Of a stretch of 47,037 nt of DNA, positions 1 to 5,999 are shown in pieces (the stretch's first letter is position 1; the number at the start of each line of letters is the position of its first letter). Origin of the DNA: a virus; the IMG/VR virus record IMGVR_UViG_3300008266_000095, positions 1-47,037 of that record; one strand, written 5' to 3'. The translations under genes and the position numbers were made by a program. Under the pieces are notes generated by a model that worked only from the letters and a program-made list of their open reading frames with translations, did not search any database and was not told the DNA's origin.

Positions 1-92
1 AGCGCCGTCTCGATGGACGGAAGCTGGCCGACCGCTGTGACCAGCGAGCCGAGCGCGGTCACGAGGGATTGAATTTTCGTCAGAAAGTCCAT
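1..92 (-). CDS. Small 41-aa protein, partial copy at the left edge
   Basis: This is the 5' part of the gene complete at 46890-47015, present a second time because the contig ends overlap. It starts with ATG at 92 on the minus strand and runs off the left edge. The upstream AGGTGA at about 100 is the likely ribosome binding site. See the complete copy for a description. Confidence 0.6.
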   Translation of the reverse strand, partial: MDFLTKIQSLVTALGSLVTAVGQLPSIETA

Positions 93-114
93 GTTTCACC
101 TGTGCTGCAAGACA
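1..114. repeat. Terminal direct repeat, left copy
   Basis: These 114 bases are identical to the last 114 bases of the window (46924-47037). They cover the 5' part of the 41-aa leftward gene and its ribosome binding site. The simplest reading is that the contig is a closed or circularly permuted genome whose ends overlap, giving about 46,923 unique bases. A true short terminal repeat cannot be excluded from sequence alone. Confidence 0.95.
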
Positions 115-117
115 ATT

Positions 118-199
118 CCCCGGCGGGGTCTACTTGGTGTCGGGCACAGCCCTTTTTTCACCTTTGGTCGGGCCATATGCCCTCCGCTCCCCGCCGGGG
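118..199. repeat. 11-bp inverted repeat between two late genes
   Basis: CCCCGGCGGGG at 118-128 and its exact reverse complement CCCCGCCGGGG at 189-199 bound the gap between the 118-aa gene (207-563) and the 41-aa gene. Each arm can also fold alone as a 4-bp stem with a 3-base loop. Between them lie GGGC-ACA-GCCC followed by six T (142-158) and a CATATG. On the leftward transcript this could be a weak terminator or processing stem. The spot, beside terminase-region genes and at the contig junction, also makes it a possible packaging signal; that is speculation. Confidence 0.5.
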
Positions 200-206
200 G
201 ACCATC

Positions 207-563
207 TTATTCTCGCGGTTCTACCACGTCTTGGAACTCGCCGTCAACTATCTCGCCGTCGATCACGTCCAAAATATCTTCGATGCCCTTGGAGGCCATC
301 GCCTCGGGCTGCTTCTCGACCATCTTGACCCAGACCTTGGTGATGAACTCGCCGTAATTGTCCTTGGCCCACGCCGCGAGCTTCAGGTCGCCGCCGTTGG
401 CCTCGTAGGCGAACTGGACCGAGCGCCGGGTCCGCTTGCCGTCCGGGGCCTGTACCATGTCCGGGATGAGCGCAACAGGCAGTTCATCCAGTTGGCGCTG
501 GAGGTCTGCCGCTGCGGCGTTCGAGCGGATGATGGCGATTTGCTCCGGCGTGTATTGGGTCAT
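207..563 (-). CDS. Hypothetical protein, possible small terminase subunit
   Basis: This encodes 118 aa, predicted soluble and acidic at the C terminus. No catalytic motif is visible. The N terminus looks helical (MTQYTPEQIAIIRSN), followed by a segment FAYEANGGDLKLAAWAKDN at about 51-69 that resembles the helical part of some small phage terminase subunits. On the circular map it lies upstream of the large terminase in the same leftward arm, with a decoration-like gene and two small genes between. The small terminase role rests on position and a loose resemblance only. The 106-aa gene directly before terL is the other candidate. It follows the SPFH gene (571-1107) with a gap of 7 bases and is probably cotranscribed. 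Confidence 0.75.
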   Translation of the reverse strand: MTQYTPEQIAIIRSNAAAADLQRQLDELPVALIPDMVQAPDGKRTRRSVQFAYEANGGDLKLAAWAKDNYGEFITKVWVKMVEKQPEAMASKGIEDILDVIDGEIVDGEFQDVVEPRE

Positions 564-570
564 GCGCCGG

Positions 571-1107
571 TTATAGCTTCAAAGGCTGGTCGCTGTAAAG
601 TCGTACGGCCTGTTGCGTCGGAGAAAACTCGTTGAAGGTCACGCGCTCGATCTTGAGCCCCCAATCCTTCACCTTCGTCGTCAGGGTGTCGCGCAGCGAG
701 CGCTGAAGCTTGCCCATGCCCCCGTTGAGCATAATCTCGTCGTACGACTGAGCGTTGATGCGCTCCGTGAGGTGCCCGGTGATTTCGCCGCGCAGGCTGT
801 CTTCCCAGCGGTAAATCTTGGTCTGGAGCGCGACCGGGTCGAGGATGATGATTTCCACGTTCGCGGCAATGGTGATCGTCTTGCCGTCGTGCGTGCCGAT
901 GGTCTGGGTGTCGAACTGGCGCACCTCCGGCACCTTCGCCATCTCAACGATGTGCTGGAAGAACGGCACGCGCCAGTTGATACCCGTCTTGAGCGGCTTC
1001 CTCTCGGCCTTGCCCAGCGTAAATCGTACGGCGTGATTGTACTCGTAGACCATGTCCACGGGGTTGAACGCTTGGAGCAGGTTCCAGACGGGTTGAAGCC
1101 AGTCCAT
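571..1107 (-). CDS. SPFH (stomatin/prohibitin/HflK-type, Band 7) domain protein
   Basis: This encodes 178 aa. After a short hydrophobic or amphipathic N terminus (MDWLQPVWNLLQAF) the sequence follows the SPFH pattern. GINWRVPFFQHIVEM at about 43-57 resembles the G-hh-hPF start. An HDGKTITIAANVEIIILDP strand pair follows, then helical stretches with SLRGEITGHL and the SYDEIMLNG turn, and finally KVKDWGLKIERVTFNEF, the typical W-G-h-x-h-x-x-h end. SPFH proteins form membrane-bound rings or cages that control proteases or lipid domains. Bacterial HflKC holds the FtsH protease, which matters in several phage infections. No long C-terminal coiled coil is present, so this is a minimal SPFH module. 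Start and stop overlap neighbouring genes as TAATG at 1107, which indicates translational coupling. I am confident of the fold but not of the role. Confidence 0.8.
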   Translation of the reverse strand: MDWLQPVWNLLQAFNPVDMVYEYNHAVRFTLGKAERKPLKTGINWRVPFFQHIVEMAKVPEVRQFDTQTIGTHDGKTITIAANVEIIILDPVALQTKIYRWEDSLRGEITGHLTERINAQSYDEIMLNGGMGKLQRSLRDTLTTKVKDWGLKIERVTFNEFSPTQQAVRLYSDQPLKL

Positions 1108-1310
1108 TACGTCTTCGCCTTCTCAGCGTGAGCCTTGGCGTTCTGATGCTCCCACAGGAGGCTCTTGCCCAGCGGGTTGCCCTTGTGGTCCCAGCGGTCG
1201 CCGTTGGGCGTGATCCAGTCCCAGCAGAACCGCCGGAACACCGCGTCCTTGGGGATGGACGGGAGCCGGACGGGGGTGGGGTCGTCAAGTCTGGGCAGCG
1301 GGGTAGGCAT
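1107..1310 (-). CDS. Hypothetical protein, 67 aa
   Basis: This is a small basic protein with a Pro-rich N terminus (MPTPLPRLDDPTPVRLPS) and a Trp-rich middle (FCWDWITPNGDRWDHKGN). No family is recognised. Its stop codon overlaps the start of the SPFH gene (TAATG), so the two are probably translated together. A GGAGG-like element lies just upstream of ATG 1310 (reverse of cctcc at 1316-1320). Confidence 0.7.
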   Translation of the reverse strand: MPTPLPRLDDPTPVRLPSIPKDAVFRRFCWDWITPNGDRWDHKGNPLGKSLLWEHQNAKAHAEKAKT

Positions 1311-1330
1311 CTGGTCCTCCGACCTAGGGG

Positions 1331-1549
1331 TTAACGCTTCGGCCTTGTGATCTGGGGCACGACGTTCTCGGCGGCTTTCGCAGCGGCGGCCTGAGCGGCC
1401 ATGCGCTTGGCGATTTCCGCCTGCACGACCGGGTCTTTCGACCGCTCGTTGCTGTGCTTCACCGGCTTGCCGATCACCTGTGTCGGCGGAGCGGGTTTGG
1501 GCGGCGGGGGTTTACCCGACATCGCGTCCGAAAGTTTCTTGTATGCCAT
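1331..1549 (-). CDS. Hypothetical protein, first gene of the leftward arm
   Basis: This encodes 72 aa if translation starts at ATG 1549. An in-frame TTG at 1594 would add 15 residues but has no better ribosome binding site. The protein is low in complexity: a Lys/Pro-rich stretch (KPPPPKPAPP) is followed by an Ala-rich helix (EIAKRMAAQAAAAKAAEN). It is the first gene after the control region and lies downstream of the candidate leftward promoter at 1707-1736. No function is recognised. Confidence 0.6.
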   Translation of the reverse strand: MAYKKLSDAMSGKPPPPKPAPPTQVIGKPVKHSNERSKDPVVQAEIAKRMAAQAAAAKAAENVVPQITRPKR

Positions 1550-1669
1550 GGTCAGTCCAGCCGTGTGGTTGTGAACGCGCACCATGCCAGCCAAGCCGCC
1601 CCGTGTCCAGTGTGAATTTTGGAATTTTGTAGTTTCGTGTATGTGGCATTCTGCGAAAGCGATAATGCT

Positions 1670-1684
1670 TGGCCGCTGAGGTAC
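1670..1684 (+). repeat. Control-region motif, copy A
   Basis: TGGCCGCTGAGGTAC is one of five copies of the consensus TGGCCGCTNRGTTACC. Its first 11 bases are the exact reverse complement of copy B (1743-1753), and the two flank the candidate leftward promoter at 1707-1736, as operator sites would. Confidence 0.6.
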
Positions 1685-1706
1685 ATTAGCATGGTCTAGG
1701 AATTTG

Positions 1707-1736
1707 ATTTTATTACGAAAAGCCCTATTACGGCAA
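1707..1736 (-). promoter_or_regulatory. Candidate sigma70-type promoter, leftward
   Basis: On the minus strand TTGCCG (1736-1731) is followed after 18 bases by TAAAAT (1712-1707), matching the -35 and -10 consensus at 4/6 and 5/6. It points at the leftward gene at 1549 and lies between two inverted copies of the 11-bp motif. No experimental support exists. Confidence 0.45.
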
Positions 1737-1742
1737 GAACGG

Positions 1743-1753
1743 CTCAGCGGCCA
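1743..1753 (-). repeat. Control-region motif, copy B
   Basis: CTCAGCGGCCA is the exact reverse complement of the first 11 bases of copy A. It stands just upstream of the -35 element of the candidate leftward promoter. Confidence 0.6.
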
Positions 1754-1858
1754 CGAACCACCCCCCCCTACCCATAGTGGTTAACAGGGGGTTAGGCACT
1801 ACGCGGCCTCGCCACCCCGTTAACTAGGTAACGCATTGATAACGCTATGCTTTATCAT

Positions 1859-1874
1859 GGTTACTGAGCGGCTT
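1859..1874 (-). repeat. Control-region motif, copy C
   Basis: GGTTACTGAGCGGCTT reads AAGCCGCTCAGTAACC on the minus strand, a near match to the consensus. With copy D it forms an imperfect inverted repeat with 12 of 14 positions matching. Confidence 0.55.
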
Positions 1875-1920
1875 GGCCACTAGGTTAATGCAAGGTTGAT
1901 AGCCATGTGATAATGTAACA

Positions 1921-1936
1921 TGGCCGCTTAGTTACC
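1921..1936 (+). repeat. Control-region motif, copy D
   Basis: TGGCCGCTTAGTTACC is the fullest copy of the motif and is used here as the reference for the consensus. It pairs with copy C in opposite orientation about 50 bases away. Confidence 0.6.
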
Positions 1937-2032
1937 GATGGGTTAGCACATTGCATAAAAACTAGGCCGCAACGTTTATGCACCAGAACGGGGCGTATTA
2001 TCTTAGCACGGCCTCGTCTGGCACATGTTCTG

Positions 2033-2041
2033 AATTGGGAC
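2033..2041 (+). repeat. TTGGGAC motif, copy 1
   Basis: AATTGGGAC. The same core appears inverted at 2166-2174 and directly at 2350-2358 and 2379-2387. It may be a second protein-binding element of the control region. Confidence 0.4.
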
Positions 2042-2049
2042 TAACAGAT

Positions 2050-2083
2050 AATGTACTTAAACATAGATAATTATAAGTACATT
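2050..2083. repeat. AT-rich perfect inverted repeat
   Basis: AATGTACTTA (2050-2059) and TAAGTACATT (2074-2083) are exact reverse complements around a 14-base AT-only-like loop. The surrounding 60 bases are the most AT-rich stretch in the window. This could be a DNA-unwinding element or a regulator site. Confidence 0.6.
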
Positions 2084-2129
2084 CTCCTTTAATTTCAAAT
2101 GAGGTTCCGGCCATTCTGTTAACGATTGA

Positions 2130-2144
2130 GTAACCGAGCGGCCA
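2130..2144 (-). repeat. Control-region motif, copy E
   Basis: GTAACCGAGCGGCCA reads TGGCCGCTCGGTTAC on the minus strand and matches the consensus at nearly all positions. Confidence 0.55.
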
Positions 2145-2165
2145 AGCGGCTGGGCGTTCCAAACT

Positions 2166-2174
2166 GTCCCAATT
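2166..2174 (-). repeat. TTGGGAC motif, copy 2 (inverted)
   Basis: GTCCCAATT is the exact reverse complement of copy 1 (2033-2041). Confidence 0.4.
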
Positions 2175-2349
2175 ACACACAGAACGGAGCGGCAACGTTT
2201 CGAGAACATAACGGGAACGAAACGAGCACAAAAGCGGAACGAACCGTGAACTCTCCCACATCGCGTTACACGAAGGCTCGGCTACCCTAGTGGCCTAGAC
2301 CCGTCGTACGTCTGTAGACCCCATAGGAGGCCCGTGTAACGCATTCGCA

Positions 2350-2387
2350 CTTTGGGACACCATTATGATACATTATCGCTTTGGGAC
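2350..2387 (+). repeat. Direct repeat CTTTGGGAC, two copies 29 bp apart
   Basis: CTTTGGGAC occurs at 2350-2358 and 2379-2387, with ATTATGATACATTATCG between them. The spacing is close to three helical turns, so two bound proteins would sit on the same face. It lies upstream of the first rightward gene, and an operator role for the rightward arm is plausible. I found no convincing -35/-10 pair here. Confidence 0.45.
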
Positions 2388-2512
2388 GGCGGAACAAACT
2401 GCCAACCCCATAGAAAAGCCTGATAAAACAAGGCTATTGCCGTACGGCATGAGATGTGCAATCGTACGTGTGGGCGTTCATTCCGGCCGCCCTTGGATCG
2501 AAGGATTATCAC

Positions 2513-2788
2513 ATGGCTACGCTCGCTCAGATGAAAAAAGCCCGCGCCAACCTTGCCGCATGGCGGGAGCAAGACGCACGGGACGGCCTCATTCTGGTCT
2601 ATGTGCAGAACGCGGACGGCACTCACCACACCCTCAACTCCCACACCCCGGCACTCGGCGGCCAAGCGAACGCGGAACGCCAGCGGGCGGAATGGCTGGC
2701 CCGTCAGCCCGGCTTGGACATCCGCATTGAGGCGCTTTCCGTTGCCGATGTGGTGGCAAAGGTTGCCGCGTCTGTCTCAATCCGCTAA
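2513..2788 (+). CDS. Hypothetical early protein, first gene of the rightward arm
   Basis: This encodes 91 aa. ATG 2513 is chosen over an in-frame ATG at 2456 because a GAAGGA ribosome binding site precedes it and the longer N terminus looks non-coding. The protein starts MATLAQMKKARANLAAW and ends with an Ala/Val-rich helix (VADVVAKVAASVSIR). No motif is recognised. As the first gene after the control region it is probably expressed very early, possibly against the host; that is inference from position. Confidence 0.65.
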   Translation: MATLAQMKKARANLAAWREQDARDGLILVYVQNADGTHHTLNSHTPALGGQANAERQRAEWLARQPGLDIRIEALSVADVVAKVAASVSIR

Positions 2789-2801
2789 CCCCTCAACCCT
2801 C

Positions 2802-2825
2802 GCTCCCGGCAATCCAGCCGGGAGC
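2802..2825 (+). terminator. Strong hairpin after the first early gene
   Basis: GCTCCCGGC (2802-2810) and GCCGGGAGC (2817-2825) form a perfect 9-bp stem with a 6-base loop 13 bases after the stop codon. It is followed by only ATTTA, so it is not a classic U-tract terminator. It may attenuate transcription or protect and process mRNA. Confidence 0.4.
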
Positions 2826-2842
2826 ATTTAGGAGCGCTGCTA

Positions 2843-3004
2843 ATGTTTACCCCTCGCAAATTCGGCAAACGCCTTAGCCCCGCAACCGTGGCGGCCAAGT
2901 CAGCCAAGGCGGAGGCCGTTGCCGTTGTCCGGGAATGGATGGGCGAGCGAGCCCCGGCTGATACCGTCAACCGCCTTGCTGCCCAGATTGCCCGCCGCGC
3001 CTAG
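2843..3004 (+). CDS. Small basic protein, 53 aa
   Basis: ATG 2843 lies 8 bases after GGAG (2831-2834), and the frame ends with TAG at 3002-3004. The protein starts MFTPRKFGKRLSPATVAAKS, followed by an Ala-rich helix and the end QIARRA. It is basic and Ala-rich with codon use like its neighbours. It sits tightly between the first early gene and the AAA+ gene. No family is recognised. Confidence 0.6.
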   Translation: MFTPRKFGKRLSPATVAAKSAKAEAVAVVREWMGERAPADTVNRLAAQIARRA

Positions 3005-3031
3005 CGCCTCACCCCTACAGGAACTCACCAC

Positions 3032-4159
3032 ATGATAACGCTTTCCGTCTCTCCCGACTTCATCAACGTTAGCGGCGATACCTACACGGTACGCCACCAC
3101 ATCCGCAAAGCGGGCGGCCTCTGGATGGCCGCACCGGGCGGAGCAAAGGGCGGGCATTGGCGCGTCCCGAACAACCCGACAAACCTAGCGGCCATGGAAG
3201 CCCTCGCCACGGGCTCGCCAGTGCCGGAAGCGCCCCAAGCCCCGGAAGCGCCCGCCGTACGTCAGGCGGCCACGCCAGCGCCCGCCGTGGACCTCTCCGC
3301 CTATGCGCTCAAGCGTGACTTGGCGGCCACGCAATCCGACCTCTCCACCCTGACGCACAAGCTGGGCGCTCGCCTGACGGCCTTGGAGGAGATGCGCCCG
3401 ACCGTGCTGCACATCGCGCCGCGTGAGGAGGGGCTAGCGCCCATCGTGATTGATAGCGCGCACGTCATGCTCCCGCACCTCATCCAATCCCTAGCGGCGG
3501 GGCTTCACGTCTGGATTGCTGGCCCGTCCGGGAGCGGCAAGACGCACGGGGCGGAGCAAGCGGCCAAGGCGCTCGCCCTCACGTTCCGCCTGCAAGGCGC
3601 TATGACCATGGCGCACGAACTCACGGGCTTTGTGGACGCGGGCGGCAAGTATCACGAAACGCCCTTTGTCACATCGTTCCGCACCGGCGGCCTCATCCTT
3701 CTGGATGAACTCGACGCGGGCAGCAATGAGGCGTTGCTGGCCCTCAATGCGGCCTTGGCGAATGGCGTCATGTGCTTGCCCAGCGGCGAGATTATCCGGG
3801 CGCACCCTGACTTTAAGTGCATCGGGAGCGCTAACACTTTCGGCGCTGGCGCAACGGCGGAGTATGTCGGGCGCACCCGGATTGACGCGGCCTTCCTGCA
3901 ACGCTTTGGGGCTCGCCTGACATGGGGTTACGATGAAGCCCTAGAGCGGGCTATCAGCGGTAACGAGGGCTTTGCCCGCCGCGTCCAGAAAGCCCGCGCG
4001 AACGCCAAGGCGCACGGGATCAAAGTGCTGATTACGCCCCGCGCCAGTCAGGCGGGCGCTCGCCTCATCGCGGCGGGCTATACGTCCGATGAAGCGGCGA
4101 GCATGACTTACCTTGCCGACCTGACACCCGAACAACGCCGCACCGTGGAGGCCGTCTAA
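3032..4159 (+). CDS. MoxR/CobS-type AAA+ ATPase
   Basis: This encodes 375 aa. An N-terminal part (1-60, with TYTVRHHIRKAGGLWMA) and a Pro/Ala linker with a short coiled coil (about 88-120) precede the AAA+ core. Walker A is AGPSGSGKT at 163-171, Walker B is LILLDELD at 221-228, a sensor-1-like GSAN lies at about 266, and RIDAAFLQRF at about 283-292 carries the likely arginine finger. This matches the MoxR/CobS/CbbQ group, which work as hexameric remodelling ATPases paired with VWA-domain partners. The next gene, 1 base downstream, indeed has a MIDAS motif. The pair probably acts as one chelatase-like or remodelling machine; its target is unknown. Confidence 0.88.
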   Translation: MITLSVSPDFINVSGDTYTVRHHIRKAGGLWMAAPGGAKGGHWRVPNNPTNLAAMEALATGSPVPEAPQAPEAPAVRQAATPAPAVDLSAYALKRDLAATQSDLSTLTHKLGARLTALEEMRPTVLHIAPREEGLAPIVIDSAHVMLPHLIQSLAAGLHVWIAGPSGSGKTHGAEQAAKALALTFRLQGAMTMAHELTGFVDAGGKYHETPFVTSFRTGGLILLDELDAGSNEALLALNAALANGVMCLPSGEIIRAHPDFKCIGSANTFGAGATAEYVGRTRIDAAFLQRFGARLTWGYDEALERAISGNEGFARRVQKARANAKAHGIKVLITPRASQAGARLIAAGYTSDEAASMTYLADLTPEQRRTVEAV

Positions 4160-4160
4160 C

Positions 4161-5060
4161 ATGCCGCGCATGATCGAATTTAAGTGCGACGTTCTGCAAG
4201 GCCGCAATCATGCCTTCATCGGGGAAAGCGTGGACGATTGCGCCCGCTGGATGCGGACGGGCGGGGCTAACACCCCGCACCGGCCTAGCGCCCGGACATG
4301 GGAAGGGCTGGCGAATGGCGATACCTCCCGCGTGGCCCGTGCTGACAAGCTGTTAGAGCAAGTCGCCACAATCACGCTCACGTCTGACAACCTGCCCGCC
4401 ATTGAGCGGGTTGTGAGCGGCGGCCTTGCTGACGTTCCGGCTTACCTGTCGGGCTCGCCTGTCGCCATGCGCCAGCGCCGGAAGCGGGAAGCCCCTAAGC
4501 CCCTCACCATGGTTGTGGACATCTCGACTAGCGCCAGCGTGTCAGACGCGGGCATTGAGCGCCGGGGCGTTGCCGTGCTGGCCCTCATTCAGAAGCTTAT
4601 GCAATCGGGCCACCCGGTCACGCTTTACATAGCGGAGGCGAGCGGCCTAGCGGGCGGCATGTCCTACCCTTACAACGGGTTTTTCATCACCCGGCTGGAT
4701 ACAGCCCCGCTTGACCTTGCCCGCCTATGCTGGGCGCTCACAACCCCGGACATGGCGCGGGTTGTCGGGTTCACGGCGGAGTGCAGGCTTGTGCCGGGAA
4801 GCGATGGCGCGGGCATTGGCTGGCCTAAGCTGACGGGCGGGCGCTCTTGGACCAATACCGGCGGGCGCAATGACTTCCCGGCGCAACGCCAAGTCTGGGC
4901 GGATATTCTGGGCGAGCCGGTCAATTCAATCATGGTTGTGCCGCCTGTTTTCGGCTCTAACCCGGCTGACTATCCTTTCCTGTCGGGCGACACTGGCGCG
5001 GCGCAATGGGTTAGCGAGCAATACGCCAAGGCCGTTGCTCTGGCGCAAGAATTGAACTAA
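4161..5060 (+). CDS. VWA/MIDAS-type partner protein of the AAA+ ATPase
   Basis: This encodes 299 aa. The middle holds TMVVDISTSASVS, where D120, S122 and S124 form a DxSxS metal-ion-dependent adhesion site, followed by a helix (GVAVLALIQKLMQSGHPVTLYIAEAS) typical of a VWA-like fold. The N-terminal part (IEFKCDVLQGRN) resembles phage proteins found beside CobS-like ATPases. A basic linker (RQRRKREAPKP) sits before the VWA core. VWA partners of MoxR ATPases recruit substrates through Mg2+. It starts 1 base after the ATPase stop, so the two are coupled. This gene and most of the ATPase gene hold no CGTACG, one of the longest such gaps. Confidence 0.8.
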   Translation: MPRMIEFKCDVLQGRNHAFIGESVDDCARWMRTGGANTPHRPSARTWEGLANGDTSRVARADKLLEQVATITLTSDNLPAIERVVSGGLADVPAYLSGSPVAMRQRRKREAPKPLTMVVDISTSASVSDAGIERRGVAVLALIQKLMQSGHPVTLYIAEASGLAGGMSYPYNGFFITRLDTAPLDLARLCWALTTPDMARVVGFTAECRLVPGSDGAGIGWPKLTGGRSWTNTGGRNDFPAQRQVWADILGEPVNSIMVVPPVFGSNPADYPFLSGDTGAAQWVSEQYAKAVALAQELN

Positions 5061-5103
5061 CGTACGTCAAACGGGCCAAGCGCCCCAAACGGAGACACTT
5101 CAC

Positions 5104-5688
5104 ATGGCTACCCCGACCCTTGACCAATATGGCGACTTTCAGGCGGCCTTCCAACATCTCAACCTTGAGTTGTTCGGCGGGGCGCTCCCCGATACCATGC
5201 TGACGCTCGCACGCTCCCGCCATGCGTCCGGCTATATCATCCCGGACGGGTTCCACATGCGCGGCCAAGAGGGCGGAGAGAAGACGCCAGAAATCGGCCT
5301 CAACCCCATACGCTTTGCCAATCGTACGGCGGAGGAGGTGCTAGGCGCTTTGCTGGCGGAGATGGTCAAGCTTGCCCAGCACGCGGACGGCACGGGCTCG
5401 CCTGACAACTATCTGAATAAGGACTATTACCGCCGCATGGAAGCCCTACGCGAGCCCTTCCAAGTCGCGGCGGCTCACCTCATCGCGAACGGATGGGCCG
5501 TGCGCTATGTCGCCCCGCGCATCACGGAACGGGAAGCGCAACGCCAAGAGAGCAAGCGCAATTCCAAGACGAAATACACCTGCCCCATTACGGGACAGAA
5601 CGCATGGGCCAAGCCCGGCGCAACGCTCTACACGCGGGAGGGCGCTAACGCTGGGCAACCCATGCAAGCGCAAGCGGCGGAGGGCTAG
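5104..5688 (+). CDS. SprT-like protein with a degenerate active site
   Basis: This encodes 194 aa. The N-terminal pattern TLDQYGDFQAAFQHLNLELF, then GALPD, SGYIIPDGF and IGLNP, follows the SprT-like family, a class of zinc metalloproteases related to Spartan. The active-site helix should read HExxH but here is A85-E86-M-V-K89 in GALLAEMVKLAQH, so both zinc-binding histidines are missing. The C-terminal zinc ribbon normally has four Cys, but YTCPITGQNAWAKPG keeps only one. The rest of the fold is well preserved, so this looks like a pseudo-enzyme kept for binding rather than a decaying gene. It follows the AAA+/VWA pair by 43 bases. A GGAGA ribosome binding site precedes ATG 5104. Confidence 0.75.
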   Translation: MATPTLDQYGDFQAAFQHLNLELFGGALPDTMLTLARSRHASGYIIPDGFHMRGQEGGEKTPEIGLNPIRFANRTAEEVLGALLAEMVKLAQHADGTGSPDNYLNKDYYRRMEALREPFQVAAAHLIANGWAVRYVAPRITEREAQRQESKRNSKTKYTCPITGQNAWAKPGATLYTREGANAGQPMQAQAAEG

Positions 5689-5692
5689 CGCC

Positions 5693-5827
5693 ATGCTCAG
5701 GGTATTGGAACGGATTGAACTGGCGGCCACGGTTGCGGTATGCGCGGCCATGGCTGGCCTAGTCGGGTTCACGGCCTTTGCGCTGGCCCGTTGCTTTGTT
5801 GGAGGGTTCTTCCATGGCATGGCGTGA
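5693..5827 (+). CDS. Small single-span membrane protein, 44 aa
   Basis: ATG 5693 follows GGAGGG by a good distance and lies just after the SprT-like stop. After MLRVLERIE the chain is hydrophobic from about 10 to 36 (LAATVAVCAAMAGLVGFTAF), a likely transmembrane segment, and ends FHGMA. The end overlaps the next gene by 14 bases. The function is unknown. Confidence 0.6.
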   Translation: MLRVLERIELAATVAVCAAMAGLVGFTAFALARCFVGGFFHGMA

Positions 5828-5999
5828 GGAGATGGGCGGCCTATTCGCCCCGGCGGAGCGCATGGCCCGCGAGATAGCCCTAGACCTTGCCGAGTGTCGG
5901 CGCGGCCTAGAGGCTCAACGTACGGCAGACATCAGCCTGACGCGCGCCTATGCGGCCAAGCTGGAGCAGATGACAGAGGAGGGCCACGGTCTTGACTAA
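5814..5999 (+). CDS. Hypothetical protein, 61 aa
   Basis: ATG 5814 follows GGAGGG within the end of the membrane-protein gene, so the two are probably coupled. The protein is helical and acidic (MAWREEMGGLF, then REIALDLAECRRGLEAQR). No family is recognised. Confidence 0.6.
   Translation: MAWREEMGGLFAPAERMAREIALDLAECRRGLEAQRTADISLTRAYAAKLEQMTEEGHGLD

Larger units (their letters stand above)
1550..2512. other. Gene-free divergent control region, candidate replication origin
   Basis: This stretch of about 960 bases lies between the leftward and rightward arms and holds no convincing gene. It is clearly richer in A+T than the rest, especially 2041-2100. It contains five copies of TGGCCGCTNRGTTACC-like motifs, four copies of a TTGGGAC motif, a perfect 10-bp inverted repeat at 2050-2083, many GTTAAC/GGTTA words and three CGTACG palindromes (2305, 2441, 2463). 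Its position between divergent arms, with iterated motifs and an AT-rich segment, is what is expected of a phage origin plus early/late control region. The origin role is inferred. Confidence 0.6.

Noticed and set aside
142-158. GGGC-ACA-GCCC followed by six T, terminator-like on the plus strand
   Set aside because: The stem has only 4 bp and no rightward gene precedes it, so I do not list it as a terminator.
69-635. 188-codon open frame on the plus strand near the left end
   Set aside because: It is antisense to the 118-aa late gene and crosses the inverted repeat at 118-199; no start context.
1998-2261. 87-codon open frame on the minus strand in the control region
   Set aside because: It spans the AT-rich inverted repeat and motif E, lacks a ribosome binding site and has codon use unlike the phage genes.
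2352-2376. TTGGGA with TATGAT or CATTAT as a rightward promoter
   Set aside because: Spacings of 6 and 13 bases are too short for a sigma70 promoter; kept only as a repeat.
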